The notes under the pieces are model-generated. The model was not told the origin of the DNA and ran no database searches. It saw only the letters and a list, made by a program, of their open reading frames with translations. 13,721 nucleotides of DNA from Cribrihabitans_A pelagius. GTDB taxonomy: Bacteria > Pseudomonadota > Alphaproteobacteria > Rhodobacterales > Rhodobacteraceae. Below, piece after piece: positions 1 to 6,461 of the stretch. The stretch is from the NCBI RefSeq assembly GCF_048820915.1, contig NZ_JBMERR010000039.1:1-13721 (forward strand), read 5' to 3'. A program made the translations under genes and the position numbers. Each line of letters starts with the position of its first letter. Within the stretch, counting starts at the first letter, position 1.

Positions 1-1
1 A

Positions 2-127
2 GCCAGGGCCGCGCGCGCCGGTATCGAAACCTTCCGCACCATTCGAAAAGGCCAATTCGAGAATTGTGAGACCGGAGTGCTCAACGAGATCGCCTTCATC
101 GCCAAACTGTTCCCGGAGGCTGCATGA
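2..127 (+). CDS. IS6-family transposase, C-terminal fragment
   Basis: The second reading frame is open from the window edge to a TGA at 125-127 and encodes 41 residues. The stretch GIETFRTIRKGQF followed by FENCETGVLNEIAFIAKLF matches the usual end of IS6-family (IS26-like) DDE transposases, which are about 235 residues long. The catalytic DDE residues lie upstream and outside the window. It is cut only by the window edge; no internal damage is visible. The gene points towards the inositol cassette, in the same orientation as the transposase at the right edge. Confidence 0.8.
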   Translation, partial: ARAARAGIETFRTIRKGQFENCETGVLNEIAFIAKLFPEAA

Positions 128-164
128 AGGCGAGCACTGCCGGCGACAACCACAGCCCTCTGCC

Positions 165-180
165 GTTAATGCAACGGACC
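165..180 (+). repeat. Terminal inverted repeat of the left IS6 copy (IRR)
   Basis: GTTAATGCAACGGACC ends the left IS copy. It is a perfect 16-bp inverted match to 13319-13334; the match breaks immediately on both sides. The unique cassette begins at 181. The 60 bases 181-240 between this repeat and the ATPase stop codon hold no gene or clear terminator that I can see. Confidence 0.8.
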
Positions 181-240
181 TGTCTCAGACAAGACCCCGC
201 CGCCATATGGGTCGCCGGGATCTTGCCATTGTCCATCGGG

Positions 241-1062
241 TCAGACCGTTCCGCCAAGCGACCCTTCAAGCTGCGCCAGCTCCTGGCCGCCCGCCATCAG
301 GTCCTGAAGCTCCTCGGGCGAGATCTCGCCCCGCTTCGCCGTCCCCAGTGTCTTGCCCCGGTTGAGCACGGTGAAACGGTCGCCCACGGCCAGCGCATGG
401 CGCACGTTGTGGCTGATGAATACCACGCCGATGCCCTGTTTGCGGACCCTGTCGATCGTGGCCAGCACGTTCGACGTCTGACGCACGCCAAGCGCCGAGG
501 TCGGCTCGTCCAGGATCAGGATCTTGGCGCCGAAATGCACCGCCCGCGCGATGGCCACCGTCTGGCGTTCACCGCCCGACAGCGTGCCCACGGCCTGATC
601 CGGCCCGCGCAGGTTGATGCCCATCTTGCGCATCTCTTCCATGGTCACGGCGTCGGCGTGCTTCTTGTCGAAGAATCTTATCCCGGCGATCTTGCGCTCC
701 GGTTCATTGCCCATGAAGAAGTTCCGGCTGACGCTCATCAGCGGGATCATGGCCAGATGCTGGTGCACCGTCGCGATCCCGGCCTCGATGGCATCGCGCG
801 GATCGTCGAAGTGCATGGGCTTGCCTTCGAAGAAGATCTCGCCGGCCGTGGGCTGATGAACGCCGGACATGGTTTTGATGAAGGTCGACTTGCCCGCGCC
901 GTTGTCGCCCAGAAGGCAGTGGCACTCGCCGGGTTTCACGTCGAAGCTGACGCCGGCCAGGGCAATCACGCGGCCGAAGTGCTTTTCGATGTTCTTCATC
1001 TCGATGATGGGGGCGACATCGCTCTTGGGATCGCCGTGATGGAATGTACCGTCGTCGACCAT
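241..1062 (-). CDS. Sugar/inositol ABC transporter ATP-binding protein (CUT2/FrcA-like)
   Basis: This is the ATPase that powers import by the binding protein and permease encoded just upstream. It is 273 residues with one nucleotide-binding domain: Walker A GDNGAGKST (52-60), Q-loop glutamine at 101, signature LSGGE (161-165), Walker B ILILDEP (181-187) and H-loop histidine 218. Many CUT2 ATPases (RbsA type) are fused double domains of about 500 residues. The single-domain form resembles the FrcA/FrcBCA fructose subgroup of rhizobia, and the protein would work as a homodimer. The ATG lies 1 base after the permease stop, with a GGGGGA ribosome site inside the permease end, so translation is probably coupled. 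The substrate is inferred from the adjacent iol genes, not from this protein. It is the last gene before the left IS copy. Confidence 0.93.
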   Translation of the reverse strand: MVDDGTFHHGDPKSDVAPIIEMKNIEKHFGRVIALAGVSFDVKPGECHCLLGDNGAGKSTFIKTMSGVHQPTAGEIFFEGKPMHFDDPRDAIEAGIATVHQHLAMIPLMSVSRNFFMGNEPERKIAGIRFFDKKHADAVTMEEMRKMGINLRGPDQAVGTLSGGERQTVAIARAVHFGAKILILDEPTSALGVRQTSNVLATIDRVRKQGIGVVFISHNVRHALAVGDRFTVLNRGKTLGTAKRGEISPEELQDLMAGGQELAQLEGSLGGTV

Positions 1063-1063
1063 A

Positions 1064-2188
1064 TCAGCGTTCCCCCGTGATGATGCGCCGGATGTAGGTG
1101 TTCAGGATGACGGCACCCAGCAGGATCACGCCAAGGAACACCCGGAAGAGCGAGCTTTCCACACCGGCAAAGAACAGGCCCTGCTGCACCACGCCGAAGA
1201 TCAGCGCGCCAAGCGCCGCGCCGAGAACCGAGCCATAGCCGCCGGTCAGCAGCGCGCCGCCGATGACCACCGCGATGATCGCCTCGAATTCCTTGAGCAG
1301 ACCGCGGTCGGCCCCGGCCGAGCCGAACTCCATCACCTGGCAGACCGCGAAGACGGTGGCGCAGAAGGCGGTGAACATGAACATCAGGATCTTGACCCGG
1401 CTGACCGGAACACCCGAGTTGCGCGCCGCCTCGGCATCGCCGCCTGCCGCGAAGATCCAGTTGCCGAACTTGGTCTTGGTCAAAAGCACGTGGCCGAAGA
1501 GGATCAGCGCGACGGCCCAGACGATCAGCATCGGGATGCCGTCGACGACCGGCTGCCCGGCCTTGGTGCCGCGTTCGAAGGTGGAGATGATCCCGGCGTC
1601 GCCCAGCCAGGTGAACAGACCCTGCAGGATCTTGCCGCCAAAGATCTGCGCGAGCCAGTCGCCTTCTGCCACGTCGCGGATGCCGCCGATGATGGTTTTG
1701 CGCTCGATGACCTGGGGCAGGTAGATGGTGAAGCCGCGCAGGATGAAGAGGAAGGCGAGCGTCACGATGAAGCTGGGCAGGCCGGTGCGGACGACGATCC
1801 AGCCATTCAGCGCGCCGATCGCAATGCAGAGCGTGAAGGTCACGATGATCGCCATCCAGACGGGCCAGGCGTAAGTGACCGAGAAGATTGCGATCATCAT
1901 GCCCGCGAAGCCGATCATGGAGCCGACCGAAAGATCGAATTCGCCCGCGATCATCAGCAGGCAGGCGCCCACGGCAATGATCATGAATTGAGCCGAGACG
2001 ACAGACCAGTTCATCACGCCCTGGCTGTTGAACATGCCGCTGTCGAAAGCGAACAGAAGAAAGAAGGTGAACACGGCAATTGTTCCGACGATGCCACCCA
2101 GCTCGGGACGGATCAACGCCTTACGAAACGCAGAAATCTCTTTGATGCGTTCGTCGGATTTTGCCGTGGGTTGGGCCGCGTTTACCAT
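1064..2188 (-). CDS. Sugar/inositol ABC transporter permease (CUT2 family)
   Basis: This is the integral membrane channel of the uptake system. It has 374 residues and about ten hydrophobic segments, roughly at 34-50, 65-81, 92-104, 110-131, 137-155, 218-236, 267-285, 300-318, 322-340 and 347-366. CUT2 (RbsC/FrcC) hallmarks are visible: GEFDLSVGSMIG at 82-93, GLPSFIVTL at 136-144 and GGYGSVLGAALGALIFG at 316-332. A long loop of about 60 residues between segments 5 and 6 makes it larger than RbsC (about 320 residues) and closer to FrcC. I chose the ATG at 2188 because GGGGAG sits 7 bases upstream; an in-frame TTG at 2203 overlaps that ribosome site and is unlikely. It is the second gene of the operon, 83 bases after the binding-protein gene. 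Confidence 0.93.
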   Translation of the reverse strand: MVNAAQPTAKSDERIKEISAFRKALIRPELGGIVGTIAVFTFFLLFAFDSGMFNSQGVMNWSVVSAQFMIIAVGACLLMIAGEFDLSVGSMIGFAGMMIAIFSVTYAWPVWMAIIVTFTLCIAIGALNGWIVVRTGLPSFIVTLAFLFILRGFTIYLPQVIERKTIIGGIRDVAEGDWLAQIFGGKILQGLFTWLGDAGIISTFERGTKAGQPVVDGIPMLIVWAVALILFGHVLLTKTKFGNWIFAAGGDAEAARNSGVPVSRVKILMFMFTAFCATVFAVCQVMEFGSAGADRGLLKEFEAIIAVVIGGALLTGGYGSVLGAALGALIFGVVQQGLFFAGVESSLFRVFLGVILLGAVILNTYIRRIITGER

Positions 2189-2195
2189 GCGACAT

Positions 2196-2201
2196 CTCCC
2201 C
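2196..2201 (-). promoter_or_regulatory. Ribosome binding site fixing the permease start
   Basis: GGGGAG on the minus strand stands 7 bases before the ATG at 2188-2186. The longer alternative start, TTG at 2203-2201, would touch this site and has no purine-rich sequence at the right distance. Confidence 0.7.
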
Positions 2202-2231
2202 AATGACTAGGATTTCACGGAAGCGAAGCGG

Positions 2232-2261
2232 GGAAGGACGCCGCGATGGCGGCATCCTTCC
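2232..2261 (-). other. Intercistronic stem-loop between binding-protein and permease genes
   Basis: It begins 10 bases past the binding-protein stop. The transcript can fold into a 13-bp stem with a 4-base loop: arms GGAAGGA-U-GCCGC and GCGGC-G-UCCUUCC. The single irregular pair is a U.G wobble on the transcribed (minus) strand but a C.A mismatch on the plus strand. No run of U follows, so it is not a standard terminator. Such hairpins after a binding-protein gene usually protect the upstream message and lower permease and ATPase output relative to the binding protein; that role is inferred. Confidence 0.65.
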
Positions 2262-2271
2262 AGCGTGAGAA

Positions 2272-3222
2272 TCAACGGTATTCGCCCGCGAATTTCTCGA
2301 CCATTTCGAGGCCGTCGGCAGTGACGAAGCCGGGGCCGGAGTTGATGTTGTTGCCCGGCAGGACGCCGTAGCGGTGGTAGTTGGTCAGCACCACGACCGG
2401 CAGGTAGGCCTGCAGGAAGGGTTGCTGGTCGATGCCCCACTCGATGACGCCGTTCTTGATACCTTCGACGATTTCGCCGCCCAGATCAAAGGTGCCGAAG
2501 TAGATGTCACCGGCCATGCCGTTCTCTTCCAGCGCCAGCAGGGTCGGATCGGCCGAGGTCGGGCCGAGGGTCAGCACGGCGTCAGTATCGGGATTGGACG
2601 ACAGGTAGGCCATGACCCGGTTCTTGATCTCGCCCGGGTCCTGCCCCGCGTCGATCATCTGGTTGCCAAGCTCGATGCCGAGACCGTCCGCGAAGCCCTG
2701 GCAGCGTTCCGACGACGACGGCTGCACGATGTAGTGGTTCACGCAGAGGAAAGACTCGATGCCGTCCTTCTTGGCACGCTGACCGGCGGCGAGCCCGGCG
2801 TCGTATTCGGGCTGGCCGACATACATCAGGGCCCCGATCTCGCGCGCCTTTTCGGGGCTGCCGGTGTTCATGATGATGACGTCGATGCCGCTGTCGATCG
2901 CGTTGCGGATGGGTCCTTCGAGGATGTCAGGGTCGGCCAGCGTGGTGATGATGCCATGCGGGCCCGAGGCTGCGGCCTGATCGATGATCCGGGCCATGTC
3001 GGCAAGGTCGCCGGTTGGCGGGTTGCGGTATTCGACCTCGACGCCCATCTGCTCGCCGGCAAGAGCGATGCCGTTCTTGATGGTGTTCCACCAGCTGTCG
3101 CTGTCCGGCGCATGGCTGACGAGAATGTACTTCTCGCCTTCGGCAGACGCGCCCGTGGCCGCGATCAGCGGAGCTGCGGCGGCGGCCGTGGCCAGCGCGA
3201 GCTTCCTGATAATCGAACTCAT
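2272..3222 (-). CDS. Periplasmic sugar/inositol-binding protein of ABC transporter
   Basis: This is the first gene of the uptake operon and encodes the periplasmic receptor that would deliver substrate to the permease. It has 316 residues. A signal peptide is clear: positive residues R6 and K7, a hydrophobic alanine-rich core, and an ASA/E cleavage site after residue 27. The rest fits the type 1 periplasmic binding protein fold (Peripla_BP_4, RbsB-like), with alternating segments such as GIITTLADP, VIIMNTGSP and the GNNINSGPGFVTADG end region. I chose the ATG at 3222 because AGGGAGGA lies just upstream and the signal peptide starts there; an in-frame extension to 3267 lacks both. The gene is divergent from the LacI-type regulator across a shared promoter region. 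The exact ligand (myo-inositol, another cyclitol or a sugar) cannot be read from the sequence. Confidence 0.93.
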   Translation of the reverse strand: MSSIIRKLALATAAAAAPLIAATGASAEGEKYILVSHAPDSDSWWNTIKNGIALAGEQMGVEVEYRNPPTGDLADMARIIDQAAASGPHGIITTLADPDILEGPIRNAIDSGIDVIIMNTGSPEKAREIGALMYVGQPEYDAGLAAGQRAKKDGIESFLCVNHYIVQPSSSERCQGFADGLGIELGNQMIDAGQDPGEIKNRVMAYLSSNPDTDAVLTLGPTSADPTLLALEENGMAGDIYFGTFDLGGEIVEGIKNGVIEWGIDQQPFLQAYLPVVVLTNYHRYGVLPGNNINSGPGFVTADGLEMVEKFAGEYR

Positions 3223-3280
3223 GTTATCCTCCCTGGAATCTCGAAGTTCGGGGCGGGTCGGACCCATCCCCTCGCACCGT

Positions 3281-3309
3281 AACGTAACGCCAAAGCGGCT
3301 TCATTGCAA
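3281..3309 (-). promoter_or_regulatory. Candidate promoter of the transporter operon
   Basis: On the minus strand, TTGCAA (3309-3304) and TACGTT (3286-3281) are separated by 17 bases, a fair sigma-70-like pair. The -35 element lies inside the LacI-type operator palindrome, so a bound repressor would block polymerase. The assignment is by eye; the start site is unmapped. Confidence 0.4.
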
Positions 3310-3318
3310 CCGGTTGCA
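3305..3318. promoter_or_regulatory. LacI-family operator upstream of the transporter operon
   Basis: TGCAACCGGTTGCA is a perfect 14-bp palindrome with a central CG, the classic form of LacI/GalR-family operators. It lies between the binding-protein gene and the divergent LacI-type gene. The same 14-bp core recurs at 7596-7609 upstream of iolD, which supports a shared regulator. Confidence 0.8.
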
Positions 3319-3341
3319 TCAAGGATTCGAGATTCGGGGTG

Positions 3342-3353
3342 TTCCAGCTGGAA
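3342..3353. promoter_or_regulatory. Second palindrome in the divergent regulatory region
   Basis: TTCCAGCTGGAA is a perfect 12-bp palindrome midway between the LacI-type operator and the regulator gene. It is unlike the CCGG-centred operator, so it may bind a different protein, or be chance. It has no counterpart that I can find in the 7566-7688 region. Confidence 0.3.
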
Positions 3354-3389
3354 AATCGCGGTAAAATCGGCGGAAATACAGCGTAGTAG

Positions 3390-3401
3390 GGAACCGGTAG
3401 C
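3390..3401. promoter_or_regulatory. Degenerate LacI-type operator at the regulator's own start
   Basis: GGAACCGGTAGC matches the operator core GCAACCGGTTGC at 10 of 12 positions, keeping the central AACCGGT. It ends at the base before the regulator's ATG (3402), over its ribosome site. It could allow autoregulation together with the strong site about 85 bases upstream. Two mismatches and one copy make this tentative. Confidence 0.35.
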
Positions 3402-4406
3402 ATGGCGGTGACATTGAAAGAGGTTGCGGAAAGGGCGGGCGTTTCGCGCTCGGCCGTGTCACGCACTTTCACCGATGGCGCCTCGGTATCCGACACCATG
3501 CGGCGCAAGGTGGAGAAGGCCGCGCGTGAGCTGGGCTACAGCCCGAATGCGCTCGCCTCGTCGCTCACCACGGGGCGGACCAAGCTGATCGGGCTGATCT
3601 CGAACAACTTCCACAACCCGATCTTCCTTGAGGTCTTCGACCTCTTTACCCGCGGGTTGCAGGACCGGGGGCTGAGGCCTTTGCTGGTCAACCTCTCCGA
3701 CGAGACAGACCCGCAAAACTCGGTGCGGATGCTGCGGCAATATTCCGTCGACGGCGCCATCGTCGCCTCCTCGACCCTGCCGCCCGGCTTTGCCAAGGCG
3801 TTCCGCGACGCGGGCGTTCCGGTGGTGCATTCCTTCGGCCGCTATTCCTCGGCCCCGGACGTCCACGTGGTGGGTATTGACAACCGCGCGGCCGGGCGGC
3901 TGGCGGCGCGCACGCTGGTGGAGCGCGGCTATACCCACGTGGGCTTCATGGGCGGGCCGGAATCGGCGACCTCGACCCAGGACCGCTATGCCGGCTTCAT
4001 GACGGAAATGTCGGCGCATCCGAAGGTCAAGGTGAGCTATTCCTTCGCCAGGGCCTATTCCTTCGACGCCGGACGGGACGAAATGCTGCGCCTGCTGCAG
4101 GAGACACCGGCGCAGGCCTATTTCGGCGGCGACGACGTGCTGTCCATCGGGGCTCTGTCGGCGGTCCGGGACTGCGGGCTGGACTGCCCGGGCGATGTGG
4201 GGATCATCGGGTTGAACGACATGGAGATGGCGCGGTGGGCGAATATCGACCTGACCACGATCCACCAGCCGATCCCTCAGATCGTGACCTCCTCCATCGA
4301 GCTGATGGTGGCCACGCTGGAGGATCGTGACCGCTATCCCGAAGCGCGGATATTCTCCTGCTCGGTGGTCGAGCGGGGCACGTTGCGCCCCGCTCCGCAA
4401 ATTTAG
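3402..4406 (+). CDS. LacI-family transcriptional regulator of the inositol cassette
   Basis: This is a 334-residue repressor-type protein of normal LacI/GalR length. An N-terminal helix-turn-helix runs from LKEVAERAGVSRSAVSR (5-21), then the hinge helix NALASSLTTGRT (49-60). A periplasmic-binding-like effector domain starts at KLIGLISNNFHNPIF and includes GIDNRAAGRLAARTLVERG. This hinge type binds CG-centred palindromes, matching the TGCAACCGGTTGCA sites at 3305 and 7596. It probably represses the transporter operon, the dehydrogenase/IolE-like operon and the iolD operon until an inositol or a pathway intermediate binds. Inositol genes in rhizobia are commonly under an RpiR-type IolR instead; no such gene is here. 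Its stop overlaps the convergent dehydrogenase gene by 4 bases. The effector is unknown. Confidence 0.92.
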   Translation: MAVTLKEVAERAGVSRSAVSRTFTDGASVSDTMRRKVEKAARELGYSPNALASSLTTGRTKLIGLISNNFHNPIFLEVFDLFTRGLQDRGLRPLLVNLSDETDPQNSVRMLRQYSVDGAIVASSTLPPGFAKAFRDAGVPVVHSFGRYSSAPDVHVVGIDNRAAGRLAARTLVERGYTHVGFMGGPESATSTQDRYAGFMTEMSAHPKVKVSYSFARAYSFDAGRDEMLRLLQETPAQAYFGGDDVLSIGALSAVRDCGLDCPGDVGIIGLNDMEMARWANIDLTTIHQPIPQIVTSSIELMVATLEDRDRYPEARIFSCSVVERGTLRPAPQI

Positions 4407-5536
4407 CGGAACATCGGCGGACGGGCGTCGATCCAGGCGCCGTTGTCCCTGGCCGAAGCCACGGCCGCGTGCACCGCCGCCATCGAACGCACGCCGGCTT
4501 CGGCGCCAGGCAGGCCGTCGCGGGTTTCGCCCGCAATCGCGTCGGCCAGGTCGCAGTAGATGTTTGCCACCGCCAGCGGGAAGCCCTCGGGATGCGCAAT
4601 CGACACCCGGCTGAGGCGCCGGGCATCTTCGTGCAGCCCGCCTTCCCCTTTCTCGATGATCTGGGTGCGTCCGCCGACGGGCGTGTAGATCAGCTGGTTC
4701 GGCTGTTCCGAGGCCCAGCGCAGCCCGCCGGTTTCGCCGAAGATCTGGATGTCGAAACCGTGCTGCCGCCCGATCGCCACCGACGAGGTCCAGAGCCGGC
4801 CGACCGTGCCGCCGGACATGCGGAAATTGACCATCGCGTCGTCTTCCAGCTCGCGGCTGGCGATGGCTGATGCGAAGTCGGCCGAGAGCTTCTCGACCTC
4901 GTCGCCGCAGACGAAACTCGCCATGTGCAGCGCGTGGATGCCGCAATCGGCGAACTGCCCCGAGACGCCGGCCATCTTCGGATCATAGCGCCAGCGGACG
5001 CGCGGATTGTCTGCATCCGTGGCATCGCCGTGGTGGCCGTGGCTGAAGTTGGTGACCACCAGACGGACCTTGCCGATCTCGCCGTTGCGCACCATCGCAC
5101 GCGCCTGCCGCACCATCGGGTAGGCCGAATAGCAGTAGTTCACCGCGCAGACCTTGCCCGATTTTCCGGCCACGCGGACGATTTCCTCGCCTTCCTCCAC
5201 CGTCATCGTCATCGGCTTTTCGCAGAGCACGTTGAAGCCTTCTTCGAGGAACGCCTTGGCGATCTCGAAATGGGTGGCGTTGGGCGTGGCAACAGTCACG
5301 AGGTCGATCCGGTCGCCGCGGTTCTTTTCGCCCTCCAGCATCTCTTTCCAGTCGCCATAGGCGCGGTCGGCGGCGATGCCCAGACGCTGCGCAAAGGCGC
5401 GGCCCTCTTCGGGGCGGTGATCCAATGCGCCCGCGGCAAAATTAAAGCGTCCGTCGGCCTGCGCGCCCAGACGGTGCGCGGGTCCGATCTGGCTGCCTTC
5501 GCCGCCGCCGATCATGCCCCAGTTCAGTTTTGCCAT
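4403..5536 (-). CDS. Gfo/Idh/MocA-family oxidoreductase (cyclitol/sugar dehydrogenase)
   Basis: This is a 377-residue NAD(P)-dependent dehydrogenase and the last gene of the minus-strand operon. The Rossmann motif is of the GGGEGSQIGPAHR type (10-22), with an acidic D39 at the end of the second strand suggesting NAD. The family lysine is K107 in CEKP, and the catalytic Asp/His pair is D197 and H201 in DCGIH. It belongs to a subgroup distinct from the other two dehydrogenases here, so it likely acts on another inositol isomer, an inosose or a sugar; the substrate is not readable. AGGGAGG overlaps the stop of the preceding IolE-like gene, 12 bases away, indicating one transcript. The gene converges on the LacI-type regulator with overlapping stops. 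Confidence 0.9.
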   Translation of the reverse strand: MAKLNWGMIGGGEGSQIGPAHRLGAQADGRFNFAAGALDHRPEEGRAFAQRLGIAADRAYGDWKEMLEGEKNRGDRIDLVTVATPNATHFEIAKAFLEEGFNVLCEKPMTMTVEEGEEIVRVAGKSGKVCAVNYCYSAYPMVRQARAMVRNGEIGKVRLVVTNFSHGHHGDATDADNPRVRWRYDPKMAGVSGQFADCGIHALHMASFVCGDEVEKLSADFASAIASRELEDDAMVNFRMSGGTVGRLWTSSVAIGRQHGFDIQIFGETGGLRWASEQPNQLIYTPVGGRTQIIEKGEGGLHEDARRLSRVSIAHPEGFPLAVANIYCDLADAIAGETRDGLPGAEAGVRSMAAVHAAVASARDNGAWIDARPPMFR

Positions 5537-5548
5537 GTCCTTGCCTCC

Positions 5549-6442
5549 CTATTTGAAGCCGATGGATTCGAGGTATTCGCGGTTCTTGCGCGCATCGCCC
5601 AGCGTGTCCGGGGCGAGCGTCGGGTCGCAATCCTGCTCGACGGTGCACCAGCCTTCGAACCCGTTGTCGAGCAGCACCTGCCGCACGGCAGGGAAGTCCA
5701 CGTCGCCTTCGCCCAGATTGCAGAAGATGCCCTGGCCGCAGGCGTCGTAGAAGCCAGTGCGGCTCTCGATCACGCGGGCCTTCACTTCCGGGTCGATATC
5801 CTTGAAGTGCATATAGGAAATGCGGCCGATGTGCTTCTTCATGAAGGCCACCGGATCAAAGCCCGCATAGGAATGGTGGCCGGTGTCGAAACAGATCTTC
5901 AGGATCTTCTCGTCGACCTCCTCCAGCAGCCGCTCCAGCTCCGGCTCGAAATCCATGAAGCCCGCCGCGTGGGCGTGGATGCCCACGGTCAGCCCGTATT
6001 CCCCGGCGCCGATGCGGGCGCTCTCGGCGATACGGTCGCGGTAGGCGGCCCACTCGGACTTGTCCATCTGCTCGGCCTCACCGGCGCGGCCTGCGGTGGG
6101 CGCGCGGCGCGGCGAGATTGAATCGATCAGCACCATGTGCTGCGCGCCATGCGCCTTCAGCGCCTTCGCCGTGCGGTGGGTGGCGTCGAGCACGTCGTCC
6201 CAGGCGCCCGGATCGTGATAGGCCCGGAAGACCACGCCGCCGATCAGCTCCAGCCCGTTTGCCTCCAGCCCGTCGCGGAGCATGGCCGGGTCTTCGGGCA
6301 TGAAGCCCACGGGGCCAAGTTCGATGCCCTTGTAACCCGCCTCGGCGCATTCCTTCAGCACGTGCTGCCAGGTCGGGTTGCGCGGGTCGTTCGCAAATTC
6401 CACGCCCCAAGAGCATGGCGCATTGCCGATTCTGATTGTCAT
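5549..6442 (-). CDS. IolE-like TIM-barrel protein (inosose dehydratase or sugar isomerase/epimerase)
   Basis: It has 297 residues and the xylose-isomerase-like TIM-barrel fold. It opens with IGNAPCSWGVEF, a start shared by proteins often annotated as inosose dehydratase or sugar phosphate isomerase/epimerase. Likely metal and substrate ligands are E41, H158, D186 (in CFDTGHH), H212 (in MHFKD) and E269 (in TVEQD). If it is the dehydratase, it converts 2-keto-myo-inositol to the trihydroxycyclohexanedione that IolD cleaves. No other IolE candidate is in the window, so the pathway needs it for this role, but an isomerase or epimerase acting on inososes is possible. It is the middle gene of its operon, 19 bases after the first dehydrogenase gene and 12 before the next. 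The fold is certain; the reaction is inferred. Confidence 0.85.
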   Translation of the reverse strand: MTIRIGNAPCSWGVEFANDPRNPTWQHVLKECAEAGYKGIELGPVGFMPEDPAMLRDGLEANGLELIGGVVFRAYHDPGAWDDVLDATHRTAKALKAHGAQHMVLIDSISPRRAPTAGRAGEAEQMDKSEWAAYRDRIAESARIGAGEYGLTVGIHAHAAGFMDFEPELERLLEEVDEKILKICFDTGHHSYAGFDPVAFMKKHIGRISYMHFKDIDPEVKARVIESRTGFYDACGQGIFCNLGEGDVDFPAVRQVLLDNGFEGWCTVEQDCDPTLAPDTLGDARKNREYLESIGFK

Positions 6443-6461
6443 TTCTCGATGTCTCCCGTCG

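Larger units (their letters stand above)
1..180 (+). mobile_element. Right end of an IS6-family insertion sequence (partial)
   Basis: This is the 3' part of an IS6-family element entering from the left edge. It consists of the end of the transposase gene, about 37 non-coding bases, and a terminal inverted repeat GTTAATGCAACGGACC at 165-180. That repeat is the exact reverse complement of the repeat at 13319-13334. The distance from transposase stop to element end, about 50 bases, is normal for IS6 elements. The family assignment is from recognition of the transposase C-terminus; the element boundary is inferred from the matching repeat. The DNA left of the window is needed to know whether the copy is full length. 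Confidence 0.82.

Noticed and set aside
2232..2261. Reading the intercistronic hairpin as a Rho-independent terminator
   Set aside because: No U-run follows on the transcribed strand, and the permease and ATPase downstream need the same transcript.
3459..4946. A 495-codon minus-strand frame over the LacI-type gene
   Set aside because: The sequence is low-complexity, rich in Arg, Ala, Gly and His, with no family features. It overlaps two well-supported genes.
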